A program made the translations under genes and the position numbers. Below are positions 54,764 through 63,311 of a DNA stretch of 64,000 bases, piece after piece. How positions within the stretch are numbered: position 1 is the stretch's first letter; every line of letters begins with the position of its first letter. The DNA comes from an uncultured Elusimicrobia bacterium (lineage in GTDB: Bacteria > Elusimicrobiota > Elusimicrobia > UBA1565 > UBA9628): the NCBI GenBank assembly GCA_903830945.1, contig CAIKVT010000058.1, positions 139,487 through 203,486 of the forward strand. Reading direction: 5' to 3'. The notes under the pieces are model-generated. The model had not been told where the DNA came from and made no database searches. It saw only the letters and a program-made list of their open reading frames with translations.

Positions 54764-55356
54764 AGCGGGCGCGAGTCAATGCCGCCCATCGGCCGGCGGC
54801 CCCCCTGCACTGGGGGCAGGCGGGAGGCTGGATCGAGGCCGTTGTCGGCTCCATGTTCTCGGGAAAGACCCAGGAGCTCATCCGGCGCCTGCGGCTGGCG
54901 ACCATCGCGCGCCAGAAGGTCCAGGTGTTCAACCACGCCCTGGACACCCGCTATGCCAAGGACCACATCGTGTCCCACGATTCTTCCAAGACCCCGTCCC
55001 GGGCCGTGGCCAAGGCGAAGGACATCCTGGATTTAGTCGATCCGGACACCCAGGTCGTGGGCATCGATGAGGTTCAGTTCTTCGACGATGCGATCATCGG
55101 CGTCTGCGAGACGTTAGCCGACCAGGGCCGACGCGTCATCGTGGCGGGCTTGGACCAGGACTATCGCGGCGCACCTTTTCCCGTCACCAGCCAGCTCATG
55201 GGCGTAGCCGAGTTCGTGACCAAGAATCTAGCCATCTGTTCGGTCTGCGGCAGTCCGGCCAACCGGTCCCAGCGCCTCTCTAACACCAAAAAGCTTATCG
55301 AGGTTGGCACCGGGGACAAGTACGAGGCCCGGTGCCGGGCCTGCTTCCGGCGTTAA
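54760..55356 (+). CDS. tdk: Thymidine kinase
   Basis: The 198-residue type II thymidine kinase has the P-loop GSMFSGKTQEL, DEVQFF, the thymidine-binding lasso and four zinc cysteines (CSVCGSPA and CRACFR). It phosphorylates salvaged thymidine. It shares a transcript with rfbB, whose pathway begins with dTTP. An extra 25 residues precede the usual start. A strong terminator follows. Confidence 0.92.
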   Translation: MKRARVNAAHRPAAPLHWGQAGGWIEAVVGSMFSGKTQELIRRLRLATIARQKVQVFNHALDTRYAKDHIVSHDSSKTPSRAVAKAKDILDLVDPDTQVVGIDEVQFFDDAIIGVCETLADQGRRVIVAGLDQDYRGAPFPVTSQLMGVAEFVTKNLAICSVCGSPANRSQRLSNTKKLIEVGTGDKYEARCRACFRR

Positions 55357-55371
55357 CCCACCAAGGATGCC

Positions 55372-55406
55372 AAAGACGGGCGAGGGTTCGCCCGTCTTTG
55401 TTTTTT
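55372..55406 (+). terminator. Rho-independent terminator after tdk
   Basis: AAAGACGGGCGA (55372-55383) pairs perfectly with TCGCCCGTCTTT (55388-55399) around a four-base loop, followed by GTTTTTT. The A-rich 5' side may also let it work for the minus-strand pilin gene. Confidence 0.9.
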
Positions 55407-55432
55407 CGCGACGTGCTGCCCGATGACTGACC

Positions 55433-55897
55433 TTACTGCGGAAGCCAGGGGGCGGGAACAGTCCCGCTCCATGTGCTGGCGGAGCCCTGCGTGTGCGCCA
55501 TGGTGATGGTATAGCCGCTTGAAGCGCCGCAGGTGGTACTGAAGGCCGTGCCAGTACGGGTCATGGTTATGGTATACGCGGCCCCGGCTACTGTCACCGC
55601 CCCCGTGAAATACTTCATGCCTTGACATGCGGTGTCGAACGGATTGGTGGTGGCGCTCCCCGGGGTTGCCGAGATATCAGTCCCTGCCCCATATGTGCCG
55701 CTACCGAGTGCATATCTCTCCTCGGCGCCTTTCAGTGCGTCGATGCAGGCTGTCGCTTCGACAAAATGGCCCTTTTCGATGACCCCGAAATACTGGGGGA
55801 CGGCGACAGCGGCCAGGATGCCGACGATGAGTACGACGACCAGCAACTCGATGAGTGTGAACCCTTGCGAGTGTTTCCTGAGCATTTTCTTCATCAT
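55433..55897 (-). CDS. Type IV prepilin-like protein (first of two)
   Basis: The 154-residue protein has a short basic leader, the prepilin cleavage site GFTLIE and the hydrophobic helix GFTLIELLVVVLIVGI, then AVAVPQYF. Glu5 of the mature chain is kept. The globular C-terminal domain has cysteines that could form disulfides (TACQGMKYF, STTCGASSG). A ribosome site AAGGAGA is placed before the ATG. It would be cut by a prepilin peptidase and assembled into a pilus or pseudopilus; no assembly ATPase is in the window. An upstream in-frame extension is non-coding. Confidence 0.88.
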   Translation of the reverse strand: MMKKMLRKHSQGFTLIELLVVVLIVGILAAVAVPQYFGVIEKGHFVEATACIDALKGAEERYALGSGTYGAGTDISATPGSATTNPFDTACQGMKYFTGAVTVAGAAYTITMTRTGTAFSTTCGASSGYTITMAHTQGSASTWSGTVPAPWLPQ

Positions 55898-56355
55898 ATT
55901 ATCTCCTTGATTGATTCCGTGTCGCGATTTTCTTGCGCAGTCATGATGTTCTAAGGGTGCCAGCTGGCAGGTGCGGTGCCGCCCCAAACGCCTGCGTTCG
56001 TCATGGTGACGGTATAGCCGGACGAAGCGCCGCTGGCGGTGCTGAAAGACGAGCTATTGCGGGTCATGGTCACTGTATAAGTCGCACCACTTGCCGCTAC
56101 AGACCCGATAAAATACTGGAGGGTCCCACAGCCGATCGGGATCTCGGCGGCGACTTGGACATCCGCGACATTCGAGTAATTGCCGCCGTTTCTCATGGAA
56201 TACTGCTCTTCTCCAGTTCGGATGTTGCCGATGCAGTTCGTGGCCTCGCTGTCGTGGGCTTTTTCGATGACCCCGAAGTACTGGGGGACGGCGACAGCGG
56301 CCAGGATGCCGACGATGAGCACGACGACCAGCAACTCGATGAGCGTGAACCCTTG
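55773..56355 (-). repeat. Near-identical direct repeats in the two prepilin genes
   Basis: Bases 55773-55867 and 56261-56355 are 95-base copies differing at three positions. They cover the leader, helix and following QYFGVIEK segment. Recombination between them would fuse the two genes or swap their C-terminal domains. Confidence 0.85.
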
Positions 56356-56382
56356 CCGTCGTCCCCGGGGGGTGTCTTTCAT
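55951..56382 (-). CDS. Type IV prepilin-like protein (second of two)
   Basis: The 143-residue paralogue has the same leader junction (RRQGFTLIE) and helix as its neighbour, 53 bases upstream in the direction of transcription. The C-terminal domains differ widely (MRNGGNYSNVADVQVAAE, ending APASWHP), which is what would be expected of minor pilins with different partners, or of antigenic or functional diversification after duplication. Confidence 0.88.
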   Translation of the reverse strand: MKDTPRGRRQGFTLIELLVVVLIVGILAAVAVPQYFGVIEKAHDSEATNCIGNIRTGEEQYSMRNGGNYSNVADVQVAAEIPIGCGTLQYFIGSVAASGATYTVTMTRNSSSFSTASGASSGYTVTMTNAGVWGGTAPASWHP

Positions 56383-56457
56383 GGTCTTAGCCTAGTAAAA
56401 GTATAGCGCATTCATGTGAACCTTGCGTGAATGGGCTATGTGCAAAATGTGATTTGA

Positions 56458-56463
56458 TATAAT
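56458..56463 (+). promoter_or_regulatory. TATAAT 11 bases before the response regulator
   Basis: A perfect TATAAT is followed by 11 bases and ATG 56475, with no Shine-Dalgarno sequence. The gap to the divergent prepilin gene is AT-rich. Confidence 0.45.
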
Positions 56464-56474
56464 GAAAAACAAGT

Positions 56475-57161
56475 ATGCCTAAGGTGCTCATCGTCGAGGA
56501 CGACCCCCTCATCGTGGCCGCGGTCGAGAAGATCCTGACCTTGGGGGACGCATTCACTCTCGAGCACGTCGCCGTCCCTGACCTGGCCTTGCCCGCCGCG
56601 ATCCGTCTGCGTCCGGACCTCATCCTGCTCGACATCCGCCTGCCCGGAGGCGACGGCCGGGAGGTGCTCAAGGCGCTCAAGGACAACGCGGCCACCCGCG
56701 CCGTCCCGGTCATCTTCCTGACGGGGCTGGCCAGCGAGGGCGACAAGGTCATGGGCCTTAATCTCGGCGCGGATGATTATGTGGCCAAGCCTTTCGGCGC
56801 CATGGAACTCCTGGCGCGCATCCAGAGCGTGCTCAGGCGCAGCCGGCCCGAGGCCCGCCGTGGGTGGATCGCCGTCTCCGGGGTGCGCCTGGATTGGGAC
56901 AACCGCAGCGTTTCCGTGGATGGCCGGCCCTTGCGGCTGCAGCCTAAGGAGTTCGAGGTGCTTTATCTTCTGGCCGCTAAGCGCGGCCGGGCCTTGAGCC
57001 GCAGATATCTCATCGAGAACACCTCCTCCTATGGGACGGAGGTGGCCACCCGCAGTTTGGACACGCACATTAAGAACATCCGCAAGAAGCTCGGCAAGAG
57101 GGGGCTCTTGATCGAGACCGTGCCTAAGTTCGGCTATCGTTTCAAGGCCGCGCATGTCTGA
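56475..57161 (+). CDS. OmpR/PhoB-family response regulator
   Basis: The 228-residue protein has a receiver domain with Asp9, Asp10, the phospho-acceptor Asp53, Thr83 and Lys105, and a C-terminal winged helix (about 130-226, ending KKLGKRGLLIETVPKFGYRFK). It should bind DNA after phosphorylation by the histidine kinase encoded next, whose start overlaps its end by eight bases. Being divergent from the prepilin genes, it may control them. Confidence 0.92.
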   Translation: MPKVLIVEDDPLIVAAVEKILTLGDAFTLEHVAVPDLALPAAIRLRPDLILLDIRLPGGDGREVLKALKDNAATRAVPVIFLTGLASEGDKVMGLNLGADDYVAKPFGAMELLARIQSVLRRSRPEARRGWIAVSGVRLDWDNRSVSVDGRPLRLQPKEFEVLYLLAAKRGRALSRRYLIENTSSYGTEVATRSLDTHIKNIRKKLGKRGLLIETVPKFGYRFKAAHV

Positions 57162-58404
57162 AGCCGGCACGGGGCGGCGCGCCGTCTATTTCGCTTTCCA
57201 AGGCCTGTTCGTGGCCGTGCTGCTGCTTATCTTCCTCTACCAATACCACAGTCTGGCCGGCTGGGCGAGCAGGTTCCTGTTCCTGACGGCGGTGGCCGGG
57301 TCGTCGCTGGTCTTCCTGCAACTGGCGTCGGCAGCGATCCTGGGGAACTGGTACTTTCAGGTGGGTCTCTTCATGGGCGACGCGGCTCTTGCCTCCCTTA
57401 TACTTCATTGGACGCAGCGCGGCTCGGATCTCTATCTTATCTACTTTCTCATCATTTTTGGCACCGCTCTCATGCGCAGCCTGACCCAGAGTCTGGTCGT
57501 GGCTGTGGTGACCTCGGGCCTGTATTTGGTCTCGGCCTGGCATCCTCCGCAGGGGTGGCCCCATGAGGCGGGCTTCTGGCTGCGCCTAAACTTTCTATGG
57601 GTGTCGTCGGCCCTGCTGGCCATACTTTCCCGCGACAGTCGGCAGGCCCAAGGCGAGGTCGAACGCAGACATCAGGACCGTCTGGTGCAGTACGAGAGGC
57701 TGGCCGCCCTGGGCCAGCTCGCTGGAGAGGTGGCGCACCGCATCAAAGGGCCGCTGACCACCATTACGGTCAACGCGGAGGTCCTAGCCCAGCGCGGCCA
57801 TCGCACGCCGGTTGAGCTCAAGGAGCTGGCCCAGATCCGCGACGAGGTCGGCCACTGCCGGGATATCCTCAAGAGCCTTTTGGACCTGGGGCGTATCGAG
57901 GAGATGGACCACGCGCGCTTCGATCTGCGCGAGTCCTTGCGGAGCGCGCTCGATGCTCTGGCCGCGCGCCTTCAGCAGAAGCGCGTTCGTCTGGCAGTAT
58001 CCCTAGAGGAGCCCTTGCCGGTGGAAGGTGACGCCGTACTGATGCAGGAGGCGATCCTCGCGCTGCTCCATAACGCCGCCGACGCGGTCTCCGCCGGCGG
58101 TCGTGTCCGCGTGACGGCGCGGGTCGCCTCCGGGAAGTTCGGCTGGCGCGGCTTGTCCTGGCAGCCGAGCTTCTGCGAGGTGATTGTCGCAGACGACGGC
58201 CGGGGCATCCAGACGGCCGACTTGGAGCGCATCTTTGAGCCTTTCTTCACCACCAAGGGAAAAGACGGCAGCGGGCTGGGTTTGTCGGCCGCTTTGCGCG
58301 TGCTGCAGAAGCACGGCGGGTCCATCGAAGCCTTCAGCGACGGGCCCGGCCGGGGCGCTCGGTTCACCTTGATGCTGCCCCGGGCTACTGGATCAGAGCG
58401 GTGA
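57154..58404 (+). CDS. Membrane sensor histidine kinase
   Basis: The 416-residue protein has five to six N-terminal membrane helices (about 10-160) and almost no extracytoplasmic loop domain, so it senses within the membrane or from inside. A dimerisation/phospho-acceptor helix with His195 in AGEVAHRIKGPLTTI follows. The HATPase domain (about 290-415) has HNAADAV, DDGRGI and GSGLGLSAALRV. Lys after the His box (HRIKGP, usually HEIRNP) is a mild variant. It is the partner of the preceding regulator. Confidence 0.9.
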   Translation: MSEAGTGRRAVYFAFQGLFVAVLLLIFLYQYHSLAGWASRFLFLTAVAGSSLVFLQLASAAILGNWYFQVGLFMGDAALASLILHWTQRGSDLYLIYFLIIFGTALMRSLTQSLVVAVVTSGLYLVSAWHPPQGWPHEAGFWLRLNFLWVSSALLAILSRDSRQAQGEVERRHQDRLVQYERLAALGQLAGEVAHRIKGPLTTITVNAEVLAQRGHRTPVELKELAQIRDEVGHCRDILKSLLDLGRIEEMDHARFDLRESLRSALDALAARLQQKRVRLAVSLEEPLPVEGDAVLMQEAILALLHNAADAVSAGGRVRVTARVASGKFGWRGLSWQPSFCEVIVADDGRGIQTADLERIFEPFFTTKGKDGSGLGLSAALRVLQKHGGSIEAFSDGPGRGARFTLMLPRATGSER

Positions 58405-58888
58405 GGACGCGCAGCGTCTCTTGGACGACCTCGTCCGGACTGGTGAAGGTCTTCTGCTTCCGGTCGCTGGGTTTGAGCGCGGCGCGCAGGATCGATTCCC
58501 CGGTTTCGGTGTCGACGATGGTGATCGAGGCCGCGCTCCAGTTTGGAGTCATGCTGCCGATGATGACCGCGTCGGCGGAGGCCTTGACGCGGAGGAACTC
58601 CAGAGCCTCGATGGTCACTCCGAAGTCCCGGTCCGGTTTGTGCTCTCTGAGGATATCCTCGACCATTTTTAAGTCCGCGCCGCCGTGCAGTATGCGCCGT
58701 AGTCCGCTGTCGATGCCCTCTGTGATGAGGCGTCCCTGGCCGCGGCTGTCGGTGAAGGGCGCTACGCCGATGTGCTGGTAGCGCGAGAAATTGACCGCTG
58801 AATCATTTTCGACGCGGGTGCCCGGATGGGCGCAGCCGAGACAGACGGCTGCCAGCAAAAGTCCCCAGTTGAGCGGATTGTCTCTCAC
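58385..58888 (-). CDS. Lipoprotein of unknown function
   Basis: The 167-residue protein has a lipobox CLGC (Cys19). Its body (YQHIGVAPFTDSRGQGRLITEGIDSGL, then ADAVIIGSMTPNW and IVDTETGESILRA) resembles the alpha/beta fold of CsgG/LpoB-type outer-membrane lipoproteins that share an IGVxPF strand. The role is unknown. It lies three bases after tolB in the same direction and is probably the last gene of the Pal-CpoB-TolB operon. Its 3' end overlaps the histidine kinase by 20 bases on the opposite strand. Confidence 0.65.
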   Translation of the reverse strand: MRDNPLNWGLLLAAVCLGCAHPGTRVENDSAVNFSRYQHIGVAPFTDSRGQGRLITEGIDSGLRRILHGGADLKMVEDILREHKPDRDFGVTIEALEFLRVKASADAVIIGSMTPNWSAASITIVDTETGESILRAALKPSDRKQKTFTSPDEVVQETLRVLTALIQ

Positions 58889-58891
58889 GCG

Positions 58892-60169
58892 CTAGTCCGA
58901 CCAGGTCGGGGTGGAGGTATTGCCCGGGATGTCGGCCAAGCGGTGCGGCGCGGAGCCGTCCGCGTCCATGACGAAAAGTTCTCCGCGTCCGTTGCGTGTG
59001 CTGGTGAAGGCGAGGTAGCGGCCATCCGGGGACCATCCCGGGTTCTCGTTGGCGCCCTCGCCGTGCGTGAGCTGGCGGATCTGGTTGCCGGTGATGTCTA
59101 CGAGGAATATATCCATTTTGTCCTTGTTGTGGGCGCGGCCCGCGAAGGCGATCCATTCGCCCGTGGGGGACCATGATGGAGAGTCGCACCAGTTGAGGTT
59201 GGTGAGCCGTCTGACCCGCTGGGTGGTCATGTCGAGGATGTGGATCTGGGGGTTGCCGGAACGGTCGGATACGAAGGCCACCTGGACGGCATCCGGCGAG
59301 AAGGTCGGGGAGCTGTCGGCGCCGAAATGCTGGGTGAGCCTAGAGACGGAGCCGTCGGTCAGGCTCTTGACGTAGAGGTTGGGGCTCTTCTGGCGCGAAA
59401 GGGTCATGAGCAGCTGGGTGCCGTCCGGCGAATAGCCTCCGGCGATGTTTAGGCCCTGGTCGGCGGAAAGGGATTCGATTTTCCCGGTGGCCAGGTCCAT
59501 GCGGAAGAGGTCGGGGTTGCCGTCTTTGTAGCTGGTGAAGACCAGGGCCTTGCGGTCGGGCGAGAATCGGGGCAGAAGGGAGATGGAGCCGTAGGTCGTG
59601 AGCTTGCGGCGGTTGGCCCCGTCGTAGTCCATCAGGGAGATTTCTTTGTGGCCGGTGGAGTCGTTGGCGAAGGCGATCATGGTGTGGGCGACGCCGTTCT
59701 TGCCGGTCAGGGTCAGGACCAGGTCGTCGGCCAAACGATGAGCCAGCGAGCGGGGGAATGCCGCCCCCTGGCGGTAATAGCGCTCGAACAGGGTTTCGCC
59801 GGAGCCGAGGTCCACCAGCTGGGCGGAAAGGGACAGCTTGGCGCCGTTGCCGACCTTGGCCACAAGCAGGCAGCCGGCCAGGCGCGCCTTCCACGGGGGC
59901 ACGATGTCCTTGAGGTTGGCGCCGTCGAAGTGCGGGCCGTCCTCCAAGACGGTGAACGACCGCGAAGATAGCAGGTCGTCGCGCGTCACGGCGCGCAGTT
60001 CCTTGGCCAACAGCGCGTCGGCGCCGCGCTGGGGATCCTCGGCGATGAATGGTGGCAGAGCCAGGGCGATGGCGCGAGCCGCGTCCGTACGGCCGGCCAG
60101 GCTGATGTGGACTTCCGGCGCCGCGGCGCCCAGCGCGGCCAGGGCCAAGCTCAGGCCCAGCGCGGTCAC
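58892..60169 (-). CDS. tolB: Tol-Pal system beta-propeller protein TolB
   Basis: The 425-residue protein has a signal peptide (cut near GAAAPE, about 19), the N-terminal alpha/beta domain and a six-blade propeller with repeated (F/Y)SPDG motifs (RFSPDRKAL, GYSPDGTQL, TFSPDAVQV, SWSPTGEWI, GWSPDGRYL). TolB contacts Pal and the Tol complex during outer-membrane constriction. Its ATG overlaps the CpoB stop by four bases. Confidence 0.93.
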   Translation of the reverse strand: MTALGLSLALAALGAAAPEVHISLAGRTDAARAIALALPPFIAEDPQRGADALLAKELRAVTRDDLLSSRSFTVLEDGPHFDGANLKDIVPPWKARLAGCLLVAKVGNGAKLSLSAQLVDLGSGETLFERYYRQGAAFPRSLAHRLADDLVLTLTGKNGVAHTMIAFANDSTGHKEISLMDYDGANRRKLTTYGSISLLPRFSPDRKALVFTSYKDGNPDLFRMDLATGKIESLSADQGLNIAGGYSPDGTQLLMTLSRQKSPNLYVKSLTDGSVSRLTQHFGADSSPTFSPDAVQVAFVSDRSGNPQIHILDMTTQRVRRLTNLNWCDSPSWSPTGEWIAFAGRAHNKDKMDIFLVDITGNQIRQLTHGEGANENPGWSPDGRYLAFTSTRNGRGELFVMDADGSAPHRLADIPGNTSTPTWSD

Positions 60170-60993
60170 GGCGTCGAACCTGCGGCCTTCTTCCCCGGGG
60201 CGGGCGCGGTCGTGAGCTTCTTGAGGTGTTGCGCCGCCGCCTTAGCTTCGGGGCTGGAAGGGAAGTCCGCCACCACGGATTCCAGGTACTGTCGGGCTTC
60301 GGCGGGGTTCTTGCGCAGGTTGATGAGGCAGAGGGCGTACTTGATCCGGGCGGAAGCGATCAGGCCGCTCTTGGGATATTTCTCGAGATAGACGCCGAAT
60401 TGGCGGCCGGCGGACTCCCATCTCTTGAGGCCGTAGTAGGACTCGCCCAGGTCGTAGGTGGCCACGTCCGCTAGCGCGCCCTTCGGGAAACTGCTCATGT
60501 ATTCTTCGAAGCCCTTGGCGGCCAGGTCGTAGGACTTCTTGTTCAGGCGCACCTCAGCGCCCTGGAAAAGTTCCGAGGGAGAGGTCTGCTGGAGCCGGCT
60601 GGTCAAGGTCGCCTCCTGCTGGGCCAAGGACGCCTTCTGCTCGTCGAGGCTCTTGGCTTGGACCGTGGTCAGGGTGGTGCCGATGGCCGCGACCTTGTTG
60701 CCGATGGTGGCGGCAAGGTCGTCGATCTTTGAGGATAGTCCGCTCATCTGTCCTTCGGAGTGGCGCACGGTCTCGTCGAAAGCGGTGAGGCCCTCCTGGA
60801 GGCGCTGCATCTGCACGCTGAGATCCGCCTGGTTGCTCTGCATCGAGGAGATCGTCTTTTTGAGGTCCGCCACCTGGTGCTTGAGTTCGTCGGTCTGGTT
60901 CCCCAGGTCTAGCATGTCTCTTTGCGTGGCGACGCAGCCGCCTAGGGTCGCGGCTGAGGCCAAAAGCAGGCCGAGGGGAAGTGCCCTCCTCAT
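60166..60993 (-). CDS. cpoB: CpoB/YbgF-like Tol-Pal accessory lipoprotein
   Basis: The 275-residue protein has a lipobox LGGC (Cys20), which E. coli CpoB lacks. A coiled coil (about 25-125, MLDLGNQTDELKHQVADLKK) is followed by three TPRs (about 150-260: FQGAEVRLNKKSYDLAAKGF, TYDLGESYYGLKRWESAGRQ). In E. coli CpoB links peptidoglycan synthesis to Tol-driven constriction. It sits between pal and tolB with one- and four-base overlaps. Confidence 0.88.
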   Translation of the reverse strand: MRRALPLGLLLASAATLGGCVATQRDMLDLGNQTDELKHQVADLKKTISSMQSNQADLSVQMQRLQEGLTAFDETVRHSEGQMSGLSSKIDDLAATIGNKVAAIGTTLTTVQAKSLDEQKASLAQQEATLTSRLQQTSPSELFQGAEVRLNKKSYDLAAKGFEEYMSSFPKGALADVATYDLGESYYGLKRWESAGRQFGVYLEKYPKSGLIASARIKYALCLINLRKNPAEARQYLESVVADFPSSPEAKAAAQHLKKLTTAPAPGKKAAGSTP

Positions 60994-61595
60994 CAGTGGG
61001 CGCCGTCGGTCCCCGGGGCCGGGGCGGCGGCAGGAGCTGGCGCTGGAGTCCGGGAGCGTACCCCAGTCTCCGCCCGGCGGTTCTGCGTCCAGCAGTCTTC
61101 GGTGGATTCGGAACAGGTCGGAGATTCCTTGCCGTAGCTGATGGTGGCCAAGGACGCGCCCGGGACCCCGAGCCGGATGTAGTATTCGCGCACCGTCTGG
61201 GCACGCTTCTGGCCTAGAGCCAGGTTGTATTCCACCGTGCCGCGCTCATCGCAGTAGCCGGCGATGCGGACGTCGAGCTCGTCGCGCGCCTTGAGGTATT
61301 CGGCGTTCTTCTTGAGAGAGGCCAGCGGCGCGTCGCCGAGGGTCGCGCTGTCGTAGTCAAAATGGATGGTCTCGAGCTCTGGGACCGAGGTGAACTCCGA
61401 GCCGCGCAGGCTTGCTTCGGTGACCTCGACTCCGGGCACGTACGGTTTTTCGCTCTCTGAATCAGTCTTGGAACCGGCCTTGCCTTCGCCGGCCTGGCGT
61501 TTGAGCCGCATGTTTCCGGACGTGCAGCCGGAAAGCGCCAAGGCGCAGGCCAGGACCGCCATCAGGCTGGTCGCTCCACCTTTCGTTGTCGCCAT
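60993..61595 (-). CDS. pal: Peptidoglycan-associated lipoprotein Pal
   Basis: The 200-residue protein has a lipobox LSGC (Cys24), a linker and an OmpA-like domain (about 75-180: IHFDYDSATLGD, IAGYCDERGTVEYNLALGQKRA). The Asp and Arg that bind diaminopimelate are in the second motif. It ties the outer membrane to the wall. The C-terminal tail is Pro/Ala-rich, longer than usual. First gene of the pal-cpoB-tolB operon. TolQ, TolR and TolA are not in the window. Confidence 0.93.
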   Translation of the reverse strand: MATTKGGATSLMAVLACALALSGCTSGNMRLKRQAGEGKAGSKTDSESEKPYVPGVEVTEASLRGSEFTSVPELETIHFDYDSATLGDAPLASLKKNAEYLKARDELDVRIAGYCDERGTVEYNLALGQKRAQTVREYYIRLGVPGASLATISYGKESPTCSESTEDCWTQNRRAETGVRSRTPAPAPAAAPAPGTDGAH

Positions 61596-61645
61596 AAATT
61601 CTCCCTGGGGATACGGGGCTATCTTAGCAAAAAATGGAGTTTGGG

Positions 61646-62038
61646 TCAGGGCTTTTCGGGTTGCGGGGTGTTCGAGGCCAGCAGCTCACGCACGACTTTG
61701 CGGAAATCATCCAGGTGCACGGGCTTGGCGAGGAAGCTGGCTCCTTCCGGATCGGCGATCTCTTTAAGGATTTCGTCCCCGGAGGCCTCGCCGCTCATGA
61801 ATAGGATGGGGGTGAGGTGCGTGGCTTGATTGCGGCGCAGGGATTCGAAGAGGTGTGCTCCGGTCATCCCCGGCATGTGATAGTCCAGGATGATGAGGTC
61901 GGGCTTGAGGGCGCGGGCTTTCTGCATGCCCTCCACGGCCTCTCCGGCGCTCTCCACGCCGTAGCCCTCGCGCGTCAGGATGTCGGAGATCAACTCCACG
62001 ATCGAGTAATCGTCGTCGATGACCAGTATTTTTGTCAT
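61646..62038 (-). CDS. Stand-alone CheY-like response receiver
   Basis: The 130-residue protein is one receiver domain: Asp8-Asp10, phospho-acceptor Asp52 in LDYHMPG, Ser in FMSGE and Lys in FLAKPV. No output domain is present, so it acts through a partner, such as a flagellar/pilus motor, kinase or diguanylate cyclase elsewhere. It lies 50 bases before pal in the same direction. Confidence 0.9.
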   Translation of the reverse strand: MTKILVIDDDYSIVELISDILTREGYGVESAGEAVEGMQKARALKPDLIILDYHMPGMTGAHLFESLRRNQATHLTPILFMSGEASGDEILKEIADPEGASFLAKPVHLDDFRKVVRELLASNTPQPEKP

Positions 62039-62065
62039 GGCACAGGTTCGTTGCCCATGTCCTCC

Positions 62066-62581
62066 CTATCGATCGACCGAACGGCACCAGGCGTCGAGGC
62101 TGAGGTACTTTGCGCCGCGGCGGAACGCCTGGACTGAACACGCGGCCCAGAGCCCGTTGAAGGCCAGCTCCTGGGATGGGGTGGGATGGAGGCCGAAACC
62201 GAAGCAGCCGCAGTTGGGCAGGCGGATATCCTTGATCTTCGTGTAGAGGATGGCGGTGGCGAAGGCGATGACCATGCCGCCGATCGCCGCGGCCGCGGCC
62301 CGGGTCAGGAACCCGAAGAGCAGGGCGAAGCCGAAGATAACCTCGAGCCAGGGCAGGAAGGCCGCCAGGATGAGGATGAGGTCGCGTGAGCTCACCAGCC
62401 CGTAGTTCTCTATGACTAGGGAGAACTCCTCGATCGGCGCCGCGGCCTTGAGCGTGCCGGAGACCACGAAGACCAAGCCGAGGAGCAGACGGGCCGAGAG
62501 GCCGAGCCAGGGGTCGACGGTCTGCCACCCGGATGGCTCCGCCGACCCGCTTATTGTTTTTTTAGGATCTTGTCTATCCAT
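62066..62581 (-). CDS. MauE/DoxX-family membrane protein
   Basis: The 171-residue protein has four hydrophobic segments and the DoxX/MauE marks: RLLLGLVFVVSGTLKAA in helix one and PNCGCFG with a redox-active-looking Cys-x-Cys near residue 125. MauE proteins work with a thioredoxin-like partner in disulfide formation for methylamine dehydrogenase and other exported proteins. Here the partner is probably the DsbA-like protein whose gene overlaps its start by 31 bases. Confidence 0.8.
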   Translation of the reverse strand: MDRQDPKKTISGSAEPSGWQTVDPWLGLSARLLLGLVFVVSGTLKAAAPIEEFSLVIENYGLVSSRDLILILAAFLPWLEVIFGFALLFGFLTRAAAAAIGGMVIAFATAILYTKIKDIRLPNCGCFGFGLHPTPSQELAFNGLWAACSVQAFRRGAKYLSLDAWCRSVDR

Positions 62582-63219
62582 GGAACGCCGCCTTCCGTGA
62601 GCTGCCGGGCGCCGGTGAAGCGCTTGCCGTTGATGAAGAAGGTGGGGGTGGAGAGGACCCAGTGATCGTCGCCATCCTTCAGGTCGGCCGCGATGGGGGC
62701 GGAGACCGTGGGGTCCTTGAGGCAGGCCGCGAATGCCGTCAAGTCCAGGCCGAGACTGCGCGCATAGGGGATGAAGTCCGGGGGGGGTGGTGGCTGTTTC
62801 ACTGAGGCTTGCGCTTCTTTTGAGGCCTGCGGGGCCCAGTCCGCCTGCTTGTCGTAGAGAAGATCATGGAGGTCCCAGAAACGGCCCTGTCGGCCCGCGC
62901 ATTCGGTGGCCACGGCCGCGGGCCAGGCCAAGAGGTGTTGATGCAGAGGATAATGCTTGAAGATCAGCCGCGTGTCCTGGCCGTAGAGTTGGAGCAGGTC
63001 CTTGACCGGCTTGACCGCGAAGCGGCAGGACGGGCACTGCAGGTCCGAGAACTCGACGATGACGATGGGGGCCTCGGGCCTGCCTTTCTCGCGATAGGCG
63101 GGGGCCTGCGGCGCGTAAGGCTTCTGGCTGCCGCGCACGGCCTTGACCGATGCCGCCGACGCCAGTAGTACGGCGGACGCGGCGCAGAGCCGGCGGGCCA
63201 GGGGTGTTCGGGGGAGCAT
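62551..63219 (-). CDS. DsbA-family thioredoxin-fold oxidoreductase
   Basis: The 222-residue protein has a signal peptide or anchor (about 1-28), the active site CPSC (Cys62, Cys65), the helical insert of the Thioredoxin_4/DsbA group and the cis-Pro loop STPTFFING. It should form or isomerise disulfides in periplasmic proteins such as the Cys-rich TPR protein (19.8 kb) and the prepilins. It shares an overlapping unit with the MauE-like membrane protein, which may recycle it. Confidence 0.85.
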   Translation of the reverse strand: MLPRTPLARRLCAASAVLLASAASVKAVRGSQKPYAPQAPAYREKGRPEAPIVIVEFSDLQCPSCRFAVKPVKDLLQLYGQDTRLIFKHYPLHQHLLAWPAAVATECAGRQGRFWDLHDLLYDKQADWAPQASKEAQASVKQPPPPPDFIPYARSLGLDLTAFAACLKDPTVSAPIAADLKDGDDHWVLSTPTFFINGKRFTGARQLTEGGVPWIDKILKKQ

Positions 63220-63311
63220 GGTTCGGTTCTGAAAAATTCTAGCACAAATTGATGGGCGAATCGGGGCTCTGAGCGATTCCTTGCGGATCCCGGAGTCGCG
63301 CCGTCCGTCGA

